DNA of 10,740 nt from Haloarcula sp. (GTDB taxonomy: Archaea > Halobacteriota > Halobacteria > Halobacteriales > Haloarculaceae). Where the stretch lies: NCBI GenBank assembly GCA_028275075.1, contig JAQCNK010000109.1:1-10740 (forward strand), in the 5' to 3' direction. The translations under genes were made by a program, and so were the position numbers. The notes below the pieces were generated by a model that did no database searches, was not told where the DNA came from, and saw only the letters and a program-made list of their open reading frames with translations. This document shows, piece by piece, positions 1 to 6,152 of the stretch. How positions within the stretch are numbered: the first letter of the stretch is position 1; each line of letters opens with the position of its first letter.

Positions 1-637
1 GTCGGCCAAGTGTATCTAGTACACGAGATAACCGAACAGAAGACCCGAGAGCGGGAACTAGAGCGGCGCAACAGGCAACTCGATCAGTTTGCCTCCGTCG
101 TCTCTCACGACCTCCGAAACCCGTTAGCGGTCGCCAACGGAAGCCTCGAGCTGGCCGAACAGACCGGCGACGAAACGCACTTTTCTCGCATCCGCCGCGC
201 CCACGACCGGATGGACACTCTCATCGATCAGGTCCTGATGCTCGTTCATGAGGACGGTGAGTTTAATACGGCGCCCTACCCGCTGGCCGACCTTGCAAAC
301 CAGGCTTGGGCCCACGTCGATACCGGGGACGCGACGCTGACGGTCGAGACGGACGATCTGTTGATCTGTAATGAAGACTTGCCCCTCCAGCTGTTCGAGA
401 ACGCCTTCCGCAACAGCGTTGAACACGCAGGTCAAGACTGTCATGACGACCACAGAGGAGGGAACCGGACTCGGCCTCGCTATCATTGAGAAGATAGTTC
501 GGTCTCATGGGTGGTCGATCCGTGCAACGAGCGGTCCGGAGGGGGTCTCGGACTGCTTACTTCGGACGCTGAACTCAAAACCTCGACCGATGCCGAAGCT
601 GGGCAGTGACGCGTCTGGTCGGCAGGTAACGCGATAA
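1..637 (+). pseudogene. Sensor histidine kinase, 3' part, disrupted
   Basis: The frame is open from the left edge, so the 5' end lies outside the window. The first residues look like the end of a PAS domain and a coiled linker (TEQKTRERELERRNRQLDQF). The H-box follows as SVVSHDLRNPL with the phospho-acceptor His codon at 106-108, then the N-box LFENAFRNSVEHA near 388-429. This frame then runs into nonsense and stops at 487-489. The G2 box, TTEEGTGLGLAIIEKIV, continues in the frame of 371-637 with stop TAA at 635-637. The G1 box (DxGxG), which haloarchaeal kinases carry between the N and G2 boxes, is absent: only a few codons separate the boxes instead of about 30-40. The simplest reading is an out-of-frame internal deletion of roughly 100 bases that removes part of the ATP site. 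A sequencing or assembly error could explain a frameshift but not the missing block. The original role would have been two-component signalling; the input is unknown. Confidence 0.75.
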
Positions 638-653
638 AAATGCGGTTCGGGAG

Positions 654-1265
654 TTACTCGAACTTACCGACAGCGGTGCTGTACCCTTCAGCGACTTCGT
701 CCCAGTCGACGACCTCGAAGAAGGCGTCGATGAAGTCGCCGCGGGCCGGACCGTAGTCGTAGTAGTACGAGTGCTCCCAGACGTCGAGGGCCAGAATCGG
801 GTGGGCTCCCCAGAGCGCGCCCTGGTCGTGCTTGTCGACCGGAACGTTGCGAAGTTGCTTCGCAACAGGGTCGTAGACCAGTAGCGCCCAACCGCCGGCA
901 GCGGACGCGGCGGCCTCAAACTCGCCTTTCCAGCCTTCGTAGGAACCGAAGTCCTCTTCGATTCGATCTGCGAGTTCACCCGCTGGCTCGCCGCCGCCGT
1001 TGGGGTCCATGTTGTTCCAGAACAGCGTGTGGAGATAGTGACCACAGCCGTTGTGAGTGACGTTGCCCAAGGCGCCGGCGGAAGAACCGAACTCCCCCGA
1101 CTCGCGGTTCTCGGCCAGTGTCTCCTCGGCCGACTCGAGCCCGTTTACGTACCCCTGATGGTGGGTATCGTGGTGCCAGGTGAGCACCTGCTCGGAGATG
1201 TGGGGCTCCAGGGCATCGTAGTCGTACGGGAGCGGTGGCAGTTCAGGTTCGGAATGTTCGGGCAT
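654..1265 (-). CDS. sod: Superoxide dismutase, Mn/Fe family, probably Mn-type
   Basis: Predicted cytoplasmic enzyme of 203 residues, the usual family length, converting superoxide to oxygen and hydrogen peroxide. The N-terminal helical domain contains LPPLPYDYDALEPHIS and the first metal ligand, His31 of HHDTHHQ. The second ligand is His79 (GHYLHTLFWNNM). Asp161 and His165 come from the signature DVWEHSYY. Gly75 and Gln148 (KHDQG) occupy positions that favour manganese over iron in this family, so Mn is the likely metal; that is inference by alignment. The ATG at 1265 is supported by a GGAGG site nine bases upstream. It is tail-to-tail with the broken kinase, only 16 bases apart, and lies downstream of the photolyase on the same strand, a photo-oxidative defence pairing. 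A 151-base gap with its own TATA-like box suggests independent transcription. Confidence 0.96.
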   Translation of the reverse strand: MPEHSEPELPPLPYDYDALEPHISEQVLTWHHDTHHQGYVNGLESAEETLAENRESGEFGSSAGALGNVTHNGCGHYLHTLFWNNMDPNGGGEPAGELADRIEEDFGSYEGWKGEFEAAASAAGGWALLVYDPVAKQLRNVPVDKHDQGALWGAHPILALDVWEHSYYYDYGPARGDFIDAFFEVVDWDEVAEGYSTAVGKFE

Positions 1266-1274
1266 ATGAAATCG

Positions 1275-1312
1275 CCTCCAACACTATTCTCGGGCGGCTG
1301 ACGTTTAAACGT
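1275..1312 (-). promoter_or_regulatory. sod promoter with palindromic TATA region and SD
   Basis: On the minus strand an A/T core TTTAAA (1304-1309) sits at the centre of a perfect 12-base palindrome, ACGTTTAAACGT (1301-1312). It is followed after about 25 bases by a Shine-Dalgarno GGAGG (1275-1279), nine bases before the ATG. The expected transcript start is near 1280, giving a short leader. The symmetry could be a repressor site over the TATA box, or simply chance in an A/T-rich core; no regulator is visible nearby. Confidence 0.6.
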
Positions 1313-1388
1313 TTAGAAGTCGTATGCTACCATTGAACACGCACTGCAGGTCAGCGAGCGGTCGTATGACTGCCGTCCTCGAACGGGA

Positions 1389-1404
1389 CTGTCGGTTACG
1401 ACAG
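1389..1404 (-). terminator. Short hairpin just after the photolyase stop
   Basis: CTGTCG-GTTA-CGACAG is a perfect 6-bp stem with a 4-base loop, beginning 12 bases beyond the photolyase stop codon. No T-run follows on the minus strand, and archaeal termination does not require a hairpin, so a role in 3'-end formation is only possible. A 6-bp palindrome in GC-rich DNA can also arise by chance. Confidence 0.25.
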
Positions 1405-1416
1405 ATGCGGTCCGTA

Positions 1417-2823
1417 TCAGCTGTCTCCCCTCGCTACCTCGAACATCTCGATAGCGTCCTCCCGCCGTTCGCTGTGGTCCACGATGGGGTCCGGATACTC
1501 CGGCGCGGCACTGCGTCGCTGGGTCAGCGACGCCTCATGCCAGTCGTGGATAATCTCGGCGCCGGCGTCCCGAAGCTCGGGAACGTAGCGCTTGATATAC
1601 TCGGCGTCAGGGTCGTAGCGTTCGCCCTGGGTCATCGGGTTGAAGATACGAAAGTACGGTTGGGCGTCGGTCCCGGTGGAGGCGGCCCACTGCCAGCCGC
1701 CGTTGTCGTTAGCGGTGTCGTGGTCGACCAGTTTCTCACGGAACCAGTCGTACCCCTCACGCCAGTCGATGAGCAAATCCTTCGTGAGAAAGGAAGCGAC
1801 GATCATTCGCACGCGGTTGTGTATAAACGCCTCCTCCCGGAGCTGTCGCATGCCAGCGTCGACGATAGGATACCCTGTCTTTCCGTCTTTCCAGGCCTGG
1901 AGCGCCTCGGGGTCCTCGTTCCACTGAATCGGCCGCTCGTACTCTTTGTAGTTTTCCGTGACGACGTCGGGGTTCGCAAAGAGCACTTGCGTGTAGAACT
2001 CTCGCCAGGCCAGTTGTGACTGGAACTCGGCGACGCTCTCGTCGCGCTCGCTGCCGGGTTCGACGGCCTCGCGAGCCGCAGCGGTCTCCGCATACACCTC
2101 CCGGATACCGATGGTGCCGTACTTAAGATGGGCTGACAGCCGGGAGCTGCAGTCATCGGCCGGGTAGTCCCGCCGGTCGTCGTAGCGGTATACGTTGTGG
2201 TCGAGGAAGTCGTCAAGCAGTTCGCGAGCCGCTTCGGTCCCGGCCGGGGGGATGTCGGCTTCGGGCTCGTCGAACCCCAGTTCATCGAGTGTCGGGAGGG
2301 GAGCGTCGTCCTCGAACGTGACGAGTGCGTCGGCACCAGGCGGGTCATAGGGTGCATCTTTCTCACGGTCCTGCCACTTCCGGCCGAAGTAGGTAAATAC
2401 GCTGTACGGGTCGCCGTCGTTGGTCGTGATCTCGCCGGGCTCGTGGAGCACGGCGTTCTGAACGGCCTCGCGAACAACGTCGGCATCATCCAGGGCTCGA
2501 CGGACGGCGGCATCTCGTTCGCGGGCCAGCCCGGAGTAGTCTTTCCCCCATGTCACGCGGTCGGCACCGTACTCGGTCGCCAGAGATGGCACTACCTCGC
2601 GGGGATCACCATGCGCGACCACGAGGTCGCTGCCGCGCTCGCGATACCAGGCTCGCAACCGGGCGAGCGCATCGAGCATAAACGCGACCCGGGGCGGGCC
2701 AGCGTGGGCGAGGACGCCACTGTCGAAAACGAACACCGGAAGGGCGGGATCGTCGGCGCTCGCACGGGCCAGCCCCGCGTTGTCCGCCGCCCGAAGGTCT
2801 CGCCGATGCCAATGGAGTCGCAT
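1417..2823 (-). CDS. phr: Class I deoxyribodipyrimidine photolyase
   Basis: A 468-residue flavoenzyme that uses light to split cyclobutane pyrimidine dimers in DNA. The N-terminal antenna domain starts with MRLHWHRRDLRAADN, the classic photolyase opening. The C-terminal FAD domain carries LAWREFY (271-277), DAGMRQL (322-328), HNRVRM (335-340) and GGWQWAASTGTD followed by PYFRIFNP (375-396). Trp301, Trp354 and Trp377 reproduce exactly the spacing of the electron-transfer triad of E. coli photolyase (306/359/382). At the position of E. coli Asn378, next to flavin N5, this protein has Asp373, as in plant cryptochromes. The antenna chromophore is probably a deazaflavin, since haloarchaea make one; this is inference. 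I chose the ATG at 2823 rather than a GTG 36 bases upstream because the homology begins there and a T-rich box lies 25-29 bases ahead, suggesting a leaderless message. The divergent neighbour is the crotonase. Confidence 0.95.
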   Translation of the reverse strand: MRLHWHRRDLRAADNAGLARASADDPALPVFVFDSGVLAHAGPPRVAFMLDALARLRAWYRERGSDLVVAHGDPREVVPSLATEYGADRVTWGKDYSGLARERDAAVRRALDDADVVREAVQNAVLHEPGEITTNDGDPYSVFTYFGRKWQDREKDAPYDPPGADALVTFEDDAPLPTLDELGFDEPEADIPPAGTEAARELLDDFLDHNVYRYDDRRDYPADDCSSRLSAHLKYGTIGIREVYAETAAAREAVEPGSERDESVAEFQSQLAWREFYTQVLFANPDVVTENYKEYERPIQWNEDPEALQAWKDGKTGYPIVDAGMRQLREEAFIHNRVRMIVASFLTKDLLIDWREGYDWFREKLVDHDTANDNGGWQWAASTGTDAQPYFRIFNPMTQGERYDPDAEYIKRYVPELRDAGAEIIHDWHEASLTQRRSAAPEYPDPIVDHSERREDAIEMFEVARGDS

Positions 2824-2903
2824 ACCGTCAGTAAGAATCCGGCGCTCAAAAAGCCGCACCCAACGCCGACGGCGTTTTGGTCACGGAGGCGGTCGTCGGC
2901 GGT
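2824..2903. promoter_or_regulatory. Divergent promoter region, photolyase / crotonase
   Basis: The 80-base gap between the two start codons holds two opposed TATA-like boxes. GCTTTTTGAG on the minus strand (A-run at 2848-2852) is 25-29 bases from the photolyase ATG. GTTTTGG on the plus strand (2874-2880) is 24-30 bases from the crotonase ATG. Both spacings fit leaderless starts. A GGAGG at 2885-2889 is 14 bases from the crotonase ATG, too far to be a convincing SD. Confidence 0.45.
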
Positions 2904-3695
2904 ATGAGTGATACCGCAGTGCTGTTGACAATAGAGGATGGGGTGGCCACCGTCACACTGAATCGCCCGGACGAACGCAACGCGCTGGCCGAGCCGACGG
3001 CCGACAGGCTCACCCAGCTGTTTGGAACCATTGCAGAGAGCGACGCCCGCTGTGTCGTCCTCCGCGGGGCGGGGCCAGCGTTCTGTGCTGGAGGAGATGT
3101 GGCTGCGATGGTCAACGGCGTCGACAGCGACCTGCCGCCGACCGAGCGCGTCGGGGCCATTGCGTCGATCAACGACGCCGTTGCGGCGGTCCGCAATTGC
3201 CGTCTGCCGGTACTTGCGGCTATCGATGGCCCCGTTTTCGGCGCCGGTTCGGGGCTTGCCCTCGCTTCTGACGTGCGACTTGCGAGCCCCGACGCGAAAA
3301 TCGGGTTTGGCTCCCGACGGCTCGGGCTGGCCGTCGACGGGGGTGTCTCGTACTTTTTGCCCCGTCTTGTCGGCCCCAGCAAAGCGAAAGAGCTGGTCTT
3401 TACCGGCGAACTGCTGGACGCCGATACGGCCCGCGAACTGGGCATTTTCACCCGGCTGTTCGAGCGCGATTCCTTCGAGAGTGGTGTCGAAAACCTCGTC
3501 GAGACCATCGCTGAAGGGCCGACAACCGCACTCGCACAGGCGAAACGGCTCATCGACCGCGGTGGCGATGGCACCTTAGAGGAAGCCTTGGAGCGCGAAG
3601 CGACTGCGCAGGGCCTTACCAGCACCACAGAGGACCACGCAGAAGGGACGGCCGCGTTTATGGAGCAGCGAGAACCGGACTTTTCCGGGCGGTGA
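2904..3695 (+). CDS. Enoyl-CoA hydratase/isomerase (crotonase) family, PaaG-like
   Basis: A 263-residue crotonase-fold protein acting on an acyl-CoA thioester. The oxyanion-hole segments are AFCAGGD (59-65) and GPVFGAGSGLALASD (109-123). The C-terminal tail, EGTAAFMEQREPDFSGR, is typical of the family. It is probably not a simple hydratase: Gly117 replaces the first catalytic Glu (rat Glu144), and the segment around Arg138-Arg139 replaces the second (rat Glu164). Instead Asp145 in GLAVDGG followed by FLPRLVG matches the LIPDxGG-LLPR region of PaaG-type isomerases, where Asp is catalytic. The true substrate is unknown; phenylacetyl-CoA or fatty acyl-CoA metabolism is possible. The ATG at 2904 is preferred over an upstream TTG because the conserved sequence begins right after it. 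The gene stands alone, with no linked acyl-CoA genes. Confidence 0.9.
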   Translation: MSDTAVLLTIEDGVATVTLNRPDERNALAEPTADRLTQLFGTIAESDARCVVLRGAGPAFCAGGDVAAMVNGVDSDLPPTERVGAIASINDAVAAVRNCRLPVLAAIDGPVFGAGSGLALASDVRLASPDAKIGFGSRRLGLAVDGGVSYFLPRLVGPSKAKELVFTGELLDADTARELGIFTRLFERDSFESGVENLVETIAEGPTTALAQAKRLIDRGGDGTLEEALEREATAQGLTSTTEDHAEGTAAFMEQREPDFSGR

Positions 3696-3736
3696 CAGTC
3701 CGCGTAGACATCACTCACCGGCGCTCGTCTGATAGA

Positions 3737-3761
3737 CAACCGTTCTGTCGACCCGTATACC
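3737..3761 (+). repeat. Solo copy of the palindromic-element end
   Basis: These 25 bases match the reverse complement of 4607-4631 at 24 positions. The core TTCTGTCGACCCGTATA (3743-3759) is also identical to 4675-4691. It lies in the 119-base gap between the convergent crotonase and UPF0058 genes. No partner arm is seen nearby; a weak GGTGACAG at 3691-3698 inside the crotonase end is not convincing. A dispersed repeat or remnant of the element at 4609-4691 is the likeliest reading. Confidence 0.75.
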
Positions 3762-3814
3762 CTGCCTGGGCGCCAGCGACCGGGCGAACCACACAGACCG
3801 AGAAACCAGTATAT

Positions 3815-4096
3815 CTAAAGCTTACTCTCGGCGTCCTCGGCGAGTTCCTTCATCCGTTTGCTGACGCGGCCAGCGTCGGAGAACTCGTCTTCGCTCATCG
3901 CCGTCGCCAGCGCGTTGCCGAGGACGAAGACAGCGTGTTTGTGTTCGCTCTTCGACTTGTGGACATCCGAGGGACGCACGTCGAGTTCGCCGTATGGGTC
4001 GAACAGTTCCGCGTCGACGGTGTCCATCTCGTCGCGGAAGTACTCCATGATAGTTACCATCTGTTCATGTAATTCAAGCAGCTCGTCTTTATGCAT
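3815..4096 (-). CDS. UPF0058 family protein
   Basis: A 93-residue acidic, mostly helical protein beginning MHKDELLELHEQMVTIMEYF. It resembles the archaeal UPF0058 family, which is conserved in euryarchaea and has no established function. Features are an N-terminal helix with several His and Glu residues, a central DVRPSDVHKSKSEHKHAVF block that is the most conserved-looking part, and a C-terminal amphipathic helix rich in Glu and Lys. There are no membrane segments or signal peptide, so it should be cytoplasmic. The ATG at 4096 is fixed by the conserved start, and CTTATACC lies 27-34 bases upstream. It points toward the crotonase and shares strand with the RHH gene, but the 224-base gap argues against a single operon. 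The family assignment is from memory of the sequence pattern. Confidence 0.85.
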   Translation of the reverse strand: MHKDELLELHEQMVTIMEYFRDEMDTVDAELFDPYGELDVRPSDVHKSKSEHKHAVFVLGNALATAMSEDEFSDAGRVSKRMKELAEDAESKL

Positions 4097-4122
4097 TGTT
4101 GTGAAAGTAATTTGGTCCGAAC

Positions 4123-4130
4123 GGTATAAG
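4123..4130 (-). promoter_or_regulatory. TATA-like box for the UPF0058 gene
   Basis: The minus strand reads CTTATACC 27-34 bases before the ATG at 4096, which places transcription start at or a few bases before the start codon. No Shine-Dalgarno is seen in the short leader. The complementary plus-strand reading GGTATAAG sits about 20-26 bases before the possible relic reading frame at 4149. Confidence 0.5.
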
Positions 4131-4148
4131 AATTACCCGAGATATTGC

Positions 4149-4320
4149 ATTAGAAGGACATTTCTCGGACTGCTTGCGACGACACTGGCCGCATTTTCAA
4201 ACTGGTGTCACAGCCACCAGTATCAGTCGCTCGTCCGCGACTCGGTGGGACTCGACGAGTGTCACGGACATCACGGAGGTGCCCTTCACCGCGCAAGCGA
4301 TTTCGTTCGTTGCCTCGCTG
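4149..4320 (+). pseudogene. Possible relic of a Tat-exported protein
   Basis: Reading from ATT at 4149-4151 gives I-RRTFLGLLATTLAAFSNWC, which resembles haloarchaeal twin-arginine signal peptides: RR, then FLG, then a hydrophobic run. No ATG, GTG or TTG lies in the right place, so the ATT could be a decayed start. The frame continues as HSHQYQSLVRDSVGLDE (about 4212-4262). It then looks less protein-like, while the neighbouring frame reads VTDITEVPFTAQAISFVASL (from about 4262), as if a one-base shift occurred. A plus-strand TATA-like GGTATAAG lies about 20-26 bases before the ATT. The evidence is only pattern-based: a short hydrophobic stretch after two arginines can occur by chance, and I do not recognise the mature part. 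It runs into the 3' end of the RHH gene on the opposite strand. Confidence 0.3.
4201..4221. terminator. Hairpin downstream of the RHH gene
   Basis: ACTGGTG-TCACAGC-CACCAGT is a perfect 7-bp stem with a 7-base loop, 100 bases beyond the RHH stop on the minus strand and followed there by TTGAAAATG. It may mark a transcript end, but it also lies inside the possible relic frame, so its role is uncertain. Confidence 0.25.
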
Positions 4321-4539
4321 TCAGAACACGTATTCGTCGTCGTGTCCCATCATCCCATCTTCTTCTTCGAAACCCGGTTCTTCGTCTTCATCCGTCGGCC
4401 CAGACGTCTTGTACGCCTTCAGGCCGGTCGCCAGGAGGTCCTCGATGGCCTCCTCACGATTGAGGAACTCGCCTTTCTCGACCATCTGAGCGATCTGCAT
4501 TTCGAGGTGCTCAGGGATATTAATCTCTACCTTTGGCAT
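4321..4539 (-). CDS. Ribbon-helix-helix (CopG-like) transcription regulator
   Basis: A 72-residue protein. Residues 1-42 form a ribbon-helix-helix fold: the strand PKVEINIP with exposed alternating residues for DNA contact, helix A (EHLEMQIAQMVEKGEF), the turn NREE, and helix B (AIEDLLATGLKAY). The GEF-NREEAI turn resembles NikR and other CopG proteins. The tail (about 47-72) is strongly acidic (TDEDEEPGFEEEDGMMGHDDEYVF) and has no NikR-type metal domain. It should bind DNA as a dimer; its targets are unknown. The ATG at 4539 is chosen because the fold begins immediately and the longer upstream reading (to 4785) crosses the palindromic element and looks non-coding. TTTAAATA lies 29-36 bases upstream. 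Many small RHH proteins repress their own promoter, so the inverted repeat at 4609-4691 could be a target, but it is distant from the TATA box and one arm recurs elsewhere. Confidence 0.88.
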   Translation of the reverse strand: MPKVEINIPEHLEMQIAQMVEKGEFLNREEAIEDLLATGLKAYKTSGPTDEDEEPGFEEEDGMMGHDDEYVF

Positions 4540-4565
4540 CGCAACGTTGACCCCTTTGAGCAAGG

Positions 4566-4577
4566 TATATTTAAAAC
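4566..4577 (-). promoter_or_regulatory. TATA box of the RHH gene
   Basis: On the minus strand GTTTTAAATATA, with core TTTAAATA (plus positions 4568-4575), is a near-ideal haloarchaeal TATA box. The expected start is about 26 bases downstream, near 4545, leaving a leader of only a few bases before the ATG at 4539. Confidence 0.65.
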
Positions 4578-4608
4578 TGGCGGGGGTGGGCTGCTCTCGC
4601 GGGAGCGG

Positions 4609-4691
4609 TATACGGGTCGACAGAACGATTGATAGAATTCGGCTCGCCAGACCCCGGCGAATATCTAGCAGGACTTCTGTCGACCCGTATA
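4609..4691. repeat. 83-base palindromic element with 17-base perfect inverted ends
   Basis: The left arm TATACGGGTCGACAGAA (4609-4625) and right arm TTCTGTCGACCCGTATA (4675-4691) are exact reverse complements separated by 49 bases. Within the loop ATTCG (4637-4641) and CGAAT (4658-4662) can pair again. It lies between the divergent RHH and menF promoters. One arm with its flank recurs at 3737-3761, which argues for a dispersed repeat such as a miniature inverted-repeat element rather than a unique operator. I see no clear target-site duplication at its edges and no coding capacity. Confidence 0.8.
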
Positions 4692-4766
4692 GATTCGTCC
4701 TTTCTGACCCCCACGAGCGCGAAGCCATGACTCTCACGATTGCTTTGCTCGGTTGTGAGAGCACTC

Positions 4767-4805
4767 TATCTATAGTCAGGCTCAAAGGGGCGCAATCCTA
4801 AGGAG
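4767..4805 (+). promoter_or_regulatory. menF promoter and Shine-Dalgarno
   Basis: TATCTATA (4767-4774) is a plausible TATA box with expected start near 4795. AGGAG (4801-4805) lies six bases before the ATG at 4812 and decides the start over the GTG at 4809. A small hairpin (CTCTCAC 4731-4737 with GTGAGAG 4755-4761) stands just upstream of the TATA box; its role is unknown. Confidence 0.5.
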
Positions 4806-4811
4806 AACGTG

Positions 4812-6152
4812 ATGAAACCACTGCGTGGTGAGCAGCCGACGGTCAGTGAGATGACGGTCGCCACACGCGGGTGCCGACTCGGTCCGGGTTCAGTCCGGAC
4901 TGTCCTCGAAGCCGACAAACGCCCACGCTTTGGCTGGGCGTCACCGACAGAATCTCTCGCTGCAGCCGGTGGGGCAGCCACAGTGACTGCCGATGGGTCC
5001 GCCCGGTTCGACGATATCCGCGCGGCCGCCGCCGACGTGTTCGACGCCTGTGAGACTCCGACTGGGGGCCTCCCGAGCGTGGCCCGCCCGCGGCTGTTTG
5101 GCGGGTTCGCCTTTCACCACGGTGACCACAACGGCGCTGACTCACCGTGGGCCGAGTTCCCCGGAGCCGCGTTCTTCCTCCCGGAGATTCAGGTGACCAA
5201 ACGTGACGGGAACCGCTGGCTCACGACCGCGGCGGCCGGCGAGAACGCGGCCGACCACGCCGAGGCGACACTCGCCACGTGGAAAGACCGACTGGCTGAC
5301 GAGCCGGCAGTCAACGCCAAGCGGCGGCCCGGAATCGCCTCGCGCGAGCGCGACCCCTCGCAGGCGGCCTGGCGCGAACAGGTCGGCCGGGCCCTCGAAA
5401 GCGTCGAGGAGGGACGGCTCCAGAAAGTCGTCCTCGCTCAGGCGCTGCGCGTCCACCTCCAGTCCGATCTGTCGGTGCCGGACGTGTTCGCCCGGCTGGC
5501 CGACACCTATCCGGACTGTTACCGGTTCATGTTCTCGCCAGCCGACGGCGCGACGTTCTACGGTGCCACGCCCGAGCGGTTGGTCTCGCTTCGCGGCCGG
5601 ACAGTGCGGACGGAGGCGCTGGCGGGGTCGACTGGCCGGGGGGACACGCCGGCAGAGGACGAGTGGCTCGCTGCGGAACTGCTAGACAGTACGAAGGATA
5701 TCCACGAACACGAAATCGTCGCGGAGGCCGTCCGAGACCAACTCGAACCATTCGCTGCGTCGGTCCGTATCGGCGACCGCACCGTCCGCCGCCTGGCGAC
5801 GGTCCAGCATCTACGGACCTCGATCACGGCCGAACTCGCGGCCGACGAACACGTCCTCTCGCTCGTGGATGCGCTGCATCCGACGCCGGCCGTTGGTGGC
5901 CTCCCGCCTGATGAAGCCCTGCAGACAATCCGGGAGACGGAGGCGTTCGACCGGGGCTGGTACGCCGCGCCTATCGGCTGGGTAGACGGCGCTGGCAACG
6001 GCACCTTCGCCGTCGGCATCCGCTCGGCAGTGGCCACCGAGCGCATGGCGACGCTGTTTGCCGGTGCCGGGATCGTCGCGGACAGCGATCCCGACCGCGA
6101 GTGGGACGAAGTACAACTGAAGTACCGACCGATGCTTGACGAACTCGAATGA
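4812..6152 (+). CDS. menF: Isochorismate synthase
   Basis: A 446-residue chorismate-binding enzyme that isomerises chorismate to isochorismate, the first committed step of menaquinone synthesis. The N-terminal third is variable. The C-terminal catalytic domain (about 180-446) shows the general base Lys205 in LQKVVLAQ (equivalent to E. coli MenF Lys190), ATPERLVSL (252-260), TEALAGSTGRG with Glu268, the Mg region HEHEIVAEAV (298-307), LHPTPAVGGLP (355-365) and the C-terminal Mg/substrate segment WDEVQLKYRPML (431-442). LHPTPAVGG and the downstream menD argue for MenF rather than an anthranilate or aminodeoxychorismate synthase subunit. The ATG at 4812 has AGGAG six bases upstream. Its stop codon overlaps the menD start (ATGA), so the two are translated from one message. 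The full domain set is present; nothing appears truncated. Confidence 0.95.
   Translation: MKPLRGEQPTVSEMTVATRGCRLGPGSVRTVLEADKRPRFGWASPTESLAAAGGAATVTADGSARFDDIRAAAADVFDACETPTGGLPSVARPRLFGGFAFHHGDHNGADSPWAEFPGAAFFLPEIQVTKRDGNRWLTTAAAGENAADHAEATLATWKDRLADEPAVNAKRRPGIASRERDPSQAAWREQVGRALESVEEGRLQKVVLAQALRVHLQSDLSVPDVFARLADTYPDCYRFMFSPADGATFYGATPERLVSLRGRTVRTEALAGSTGRGDTPAEDEWLAAELLDSTKDIHEHEIVAEAVRDQLEPFAASVRIGDRTVRRLATVQHLRTSITAELAADEHVLSLVDALHPTPAVGGLPPDEALQTIRETEAFDRGWYAAPIGWVDGAGNGTFAVGIRSAVATERMATLFAGAGIVADSDPDREWDEVQLKYRPMLDELE

Noticed and set aside
1324..2019. A 231-codon plus-strand frame opposite the photolyase
   Set aside because: It lies antisense to conserved photolyase motifs and has no domain of its own; long antisense frames are normal in haloarchaeal DNA.
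2846..3739. A 297-codon open frame on the minus strand opposite the crotonase
   Set aside because: It is a GC-rich shadow of the crotonase: low-complexity Ser/Arg/Ala composition, no recognisable motif, and full overlap with a gene having clear family features.
4174..4632. A 152-codon plus-strand frame over the RHH gene
   Set aside because: Most of it is antisense to a well-formed ribbon-helix-helix gene. Only its first part may belong to the Tat-signal relic described separately.
4540..4785. N-terminal extension of the RHH protein up to 4785
   Set aside because: The extension crosses a strong TATA box and the palindromic element and has no fold-like pattern. The ATG at 4539 begins exactly at the RHH strand.
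4812..6152. Anthranilate or aminodeoxychorismate synthase component I
   Set aside because: The LHPTPAVGG motif, the Lys205 base and the overlap with menD point to isochorismate synthase.
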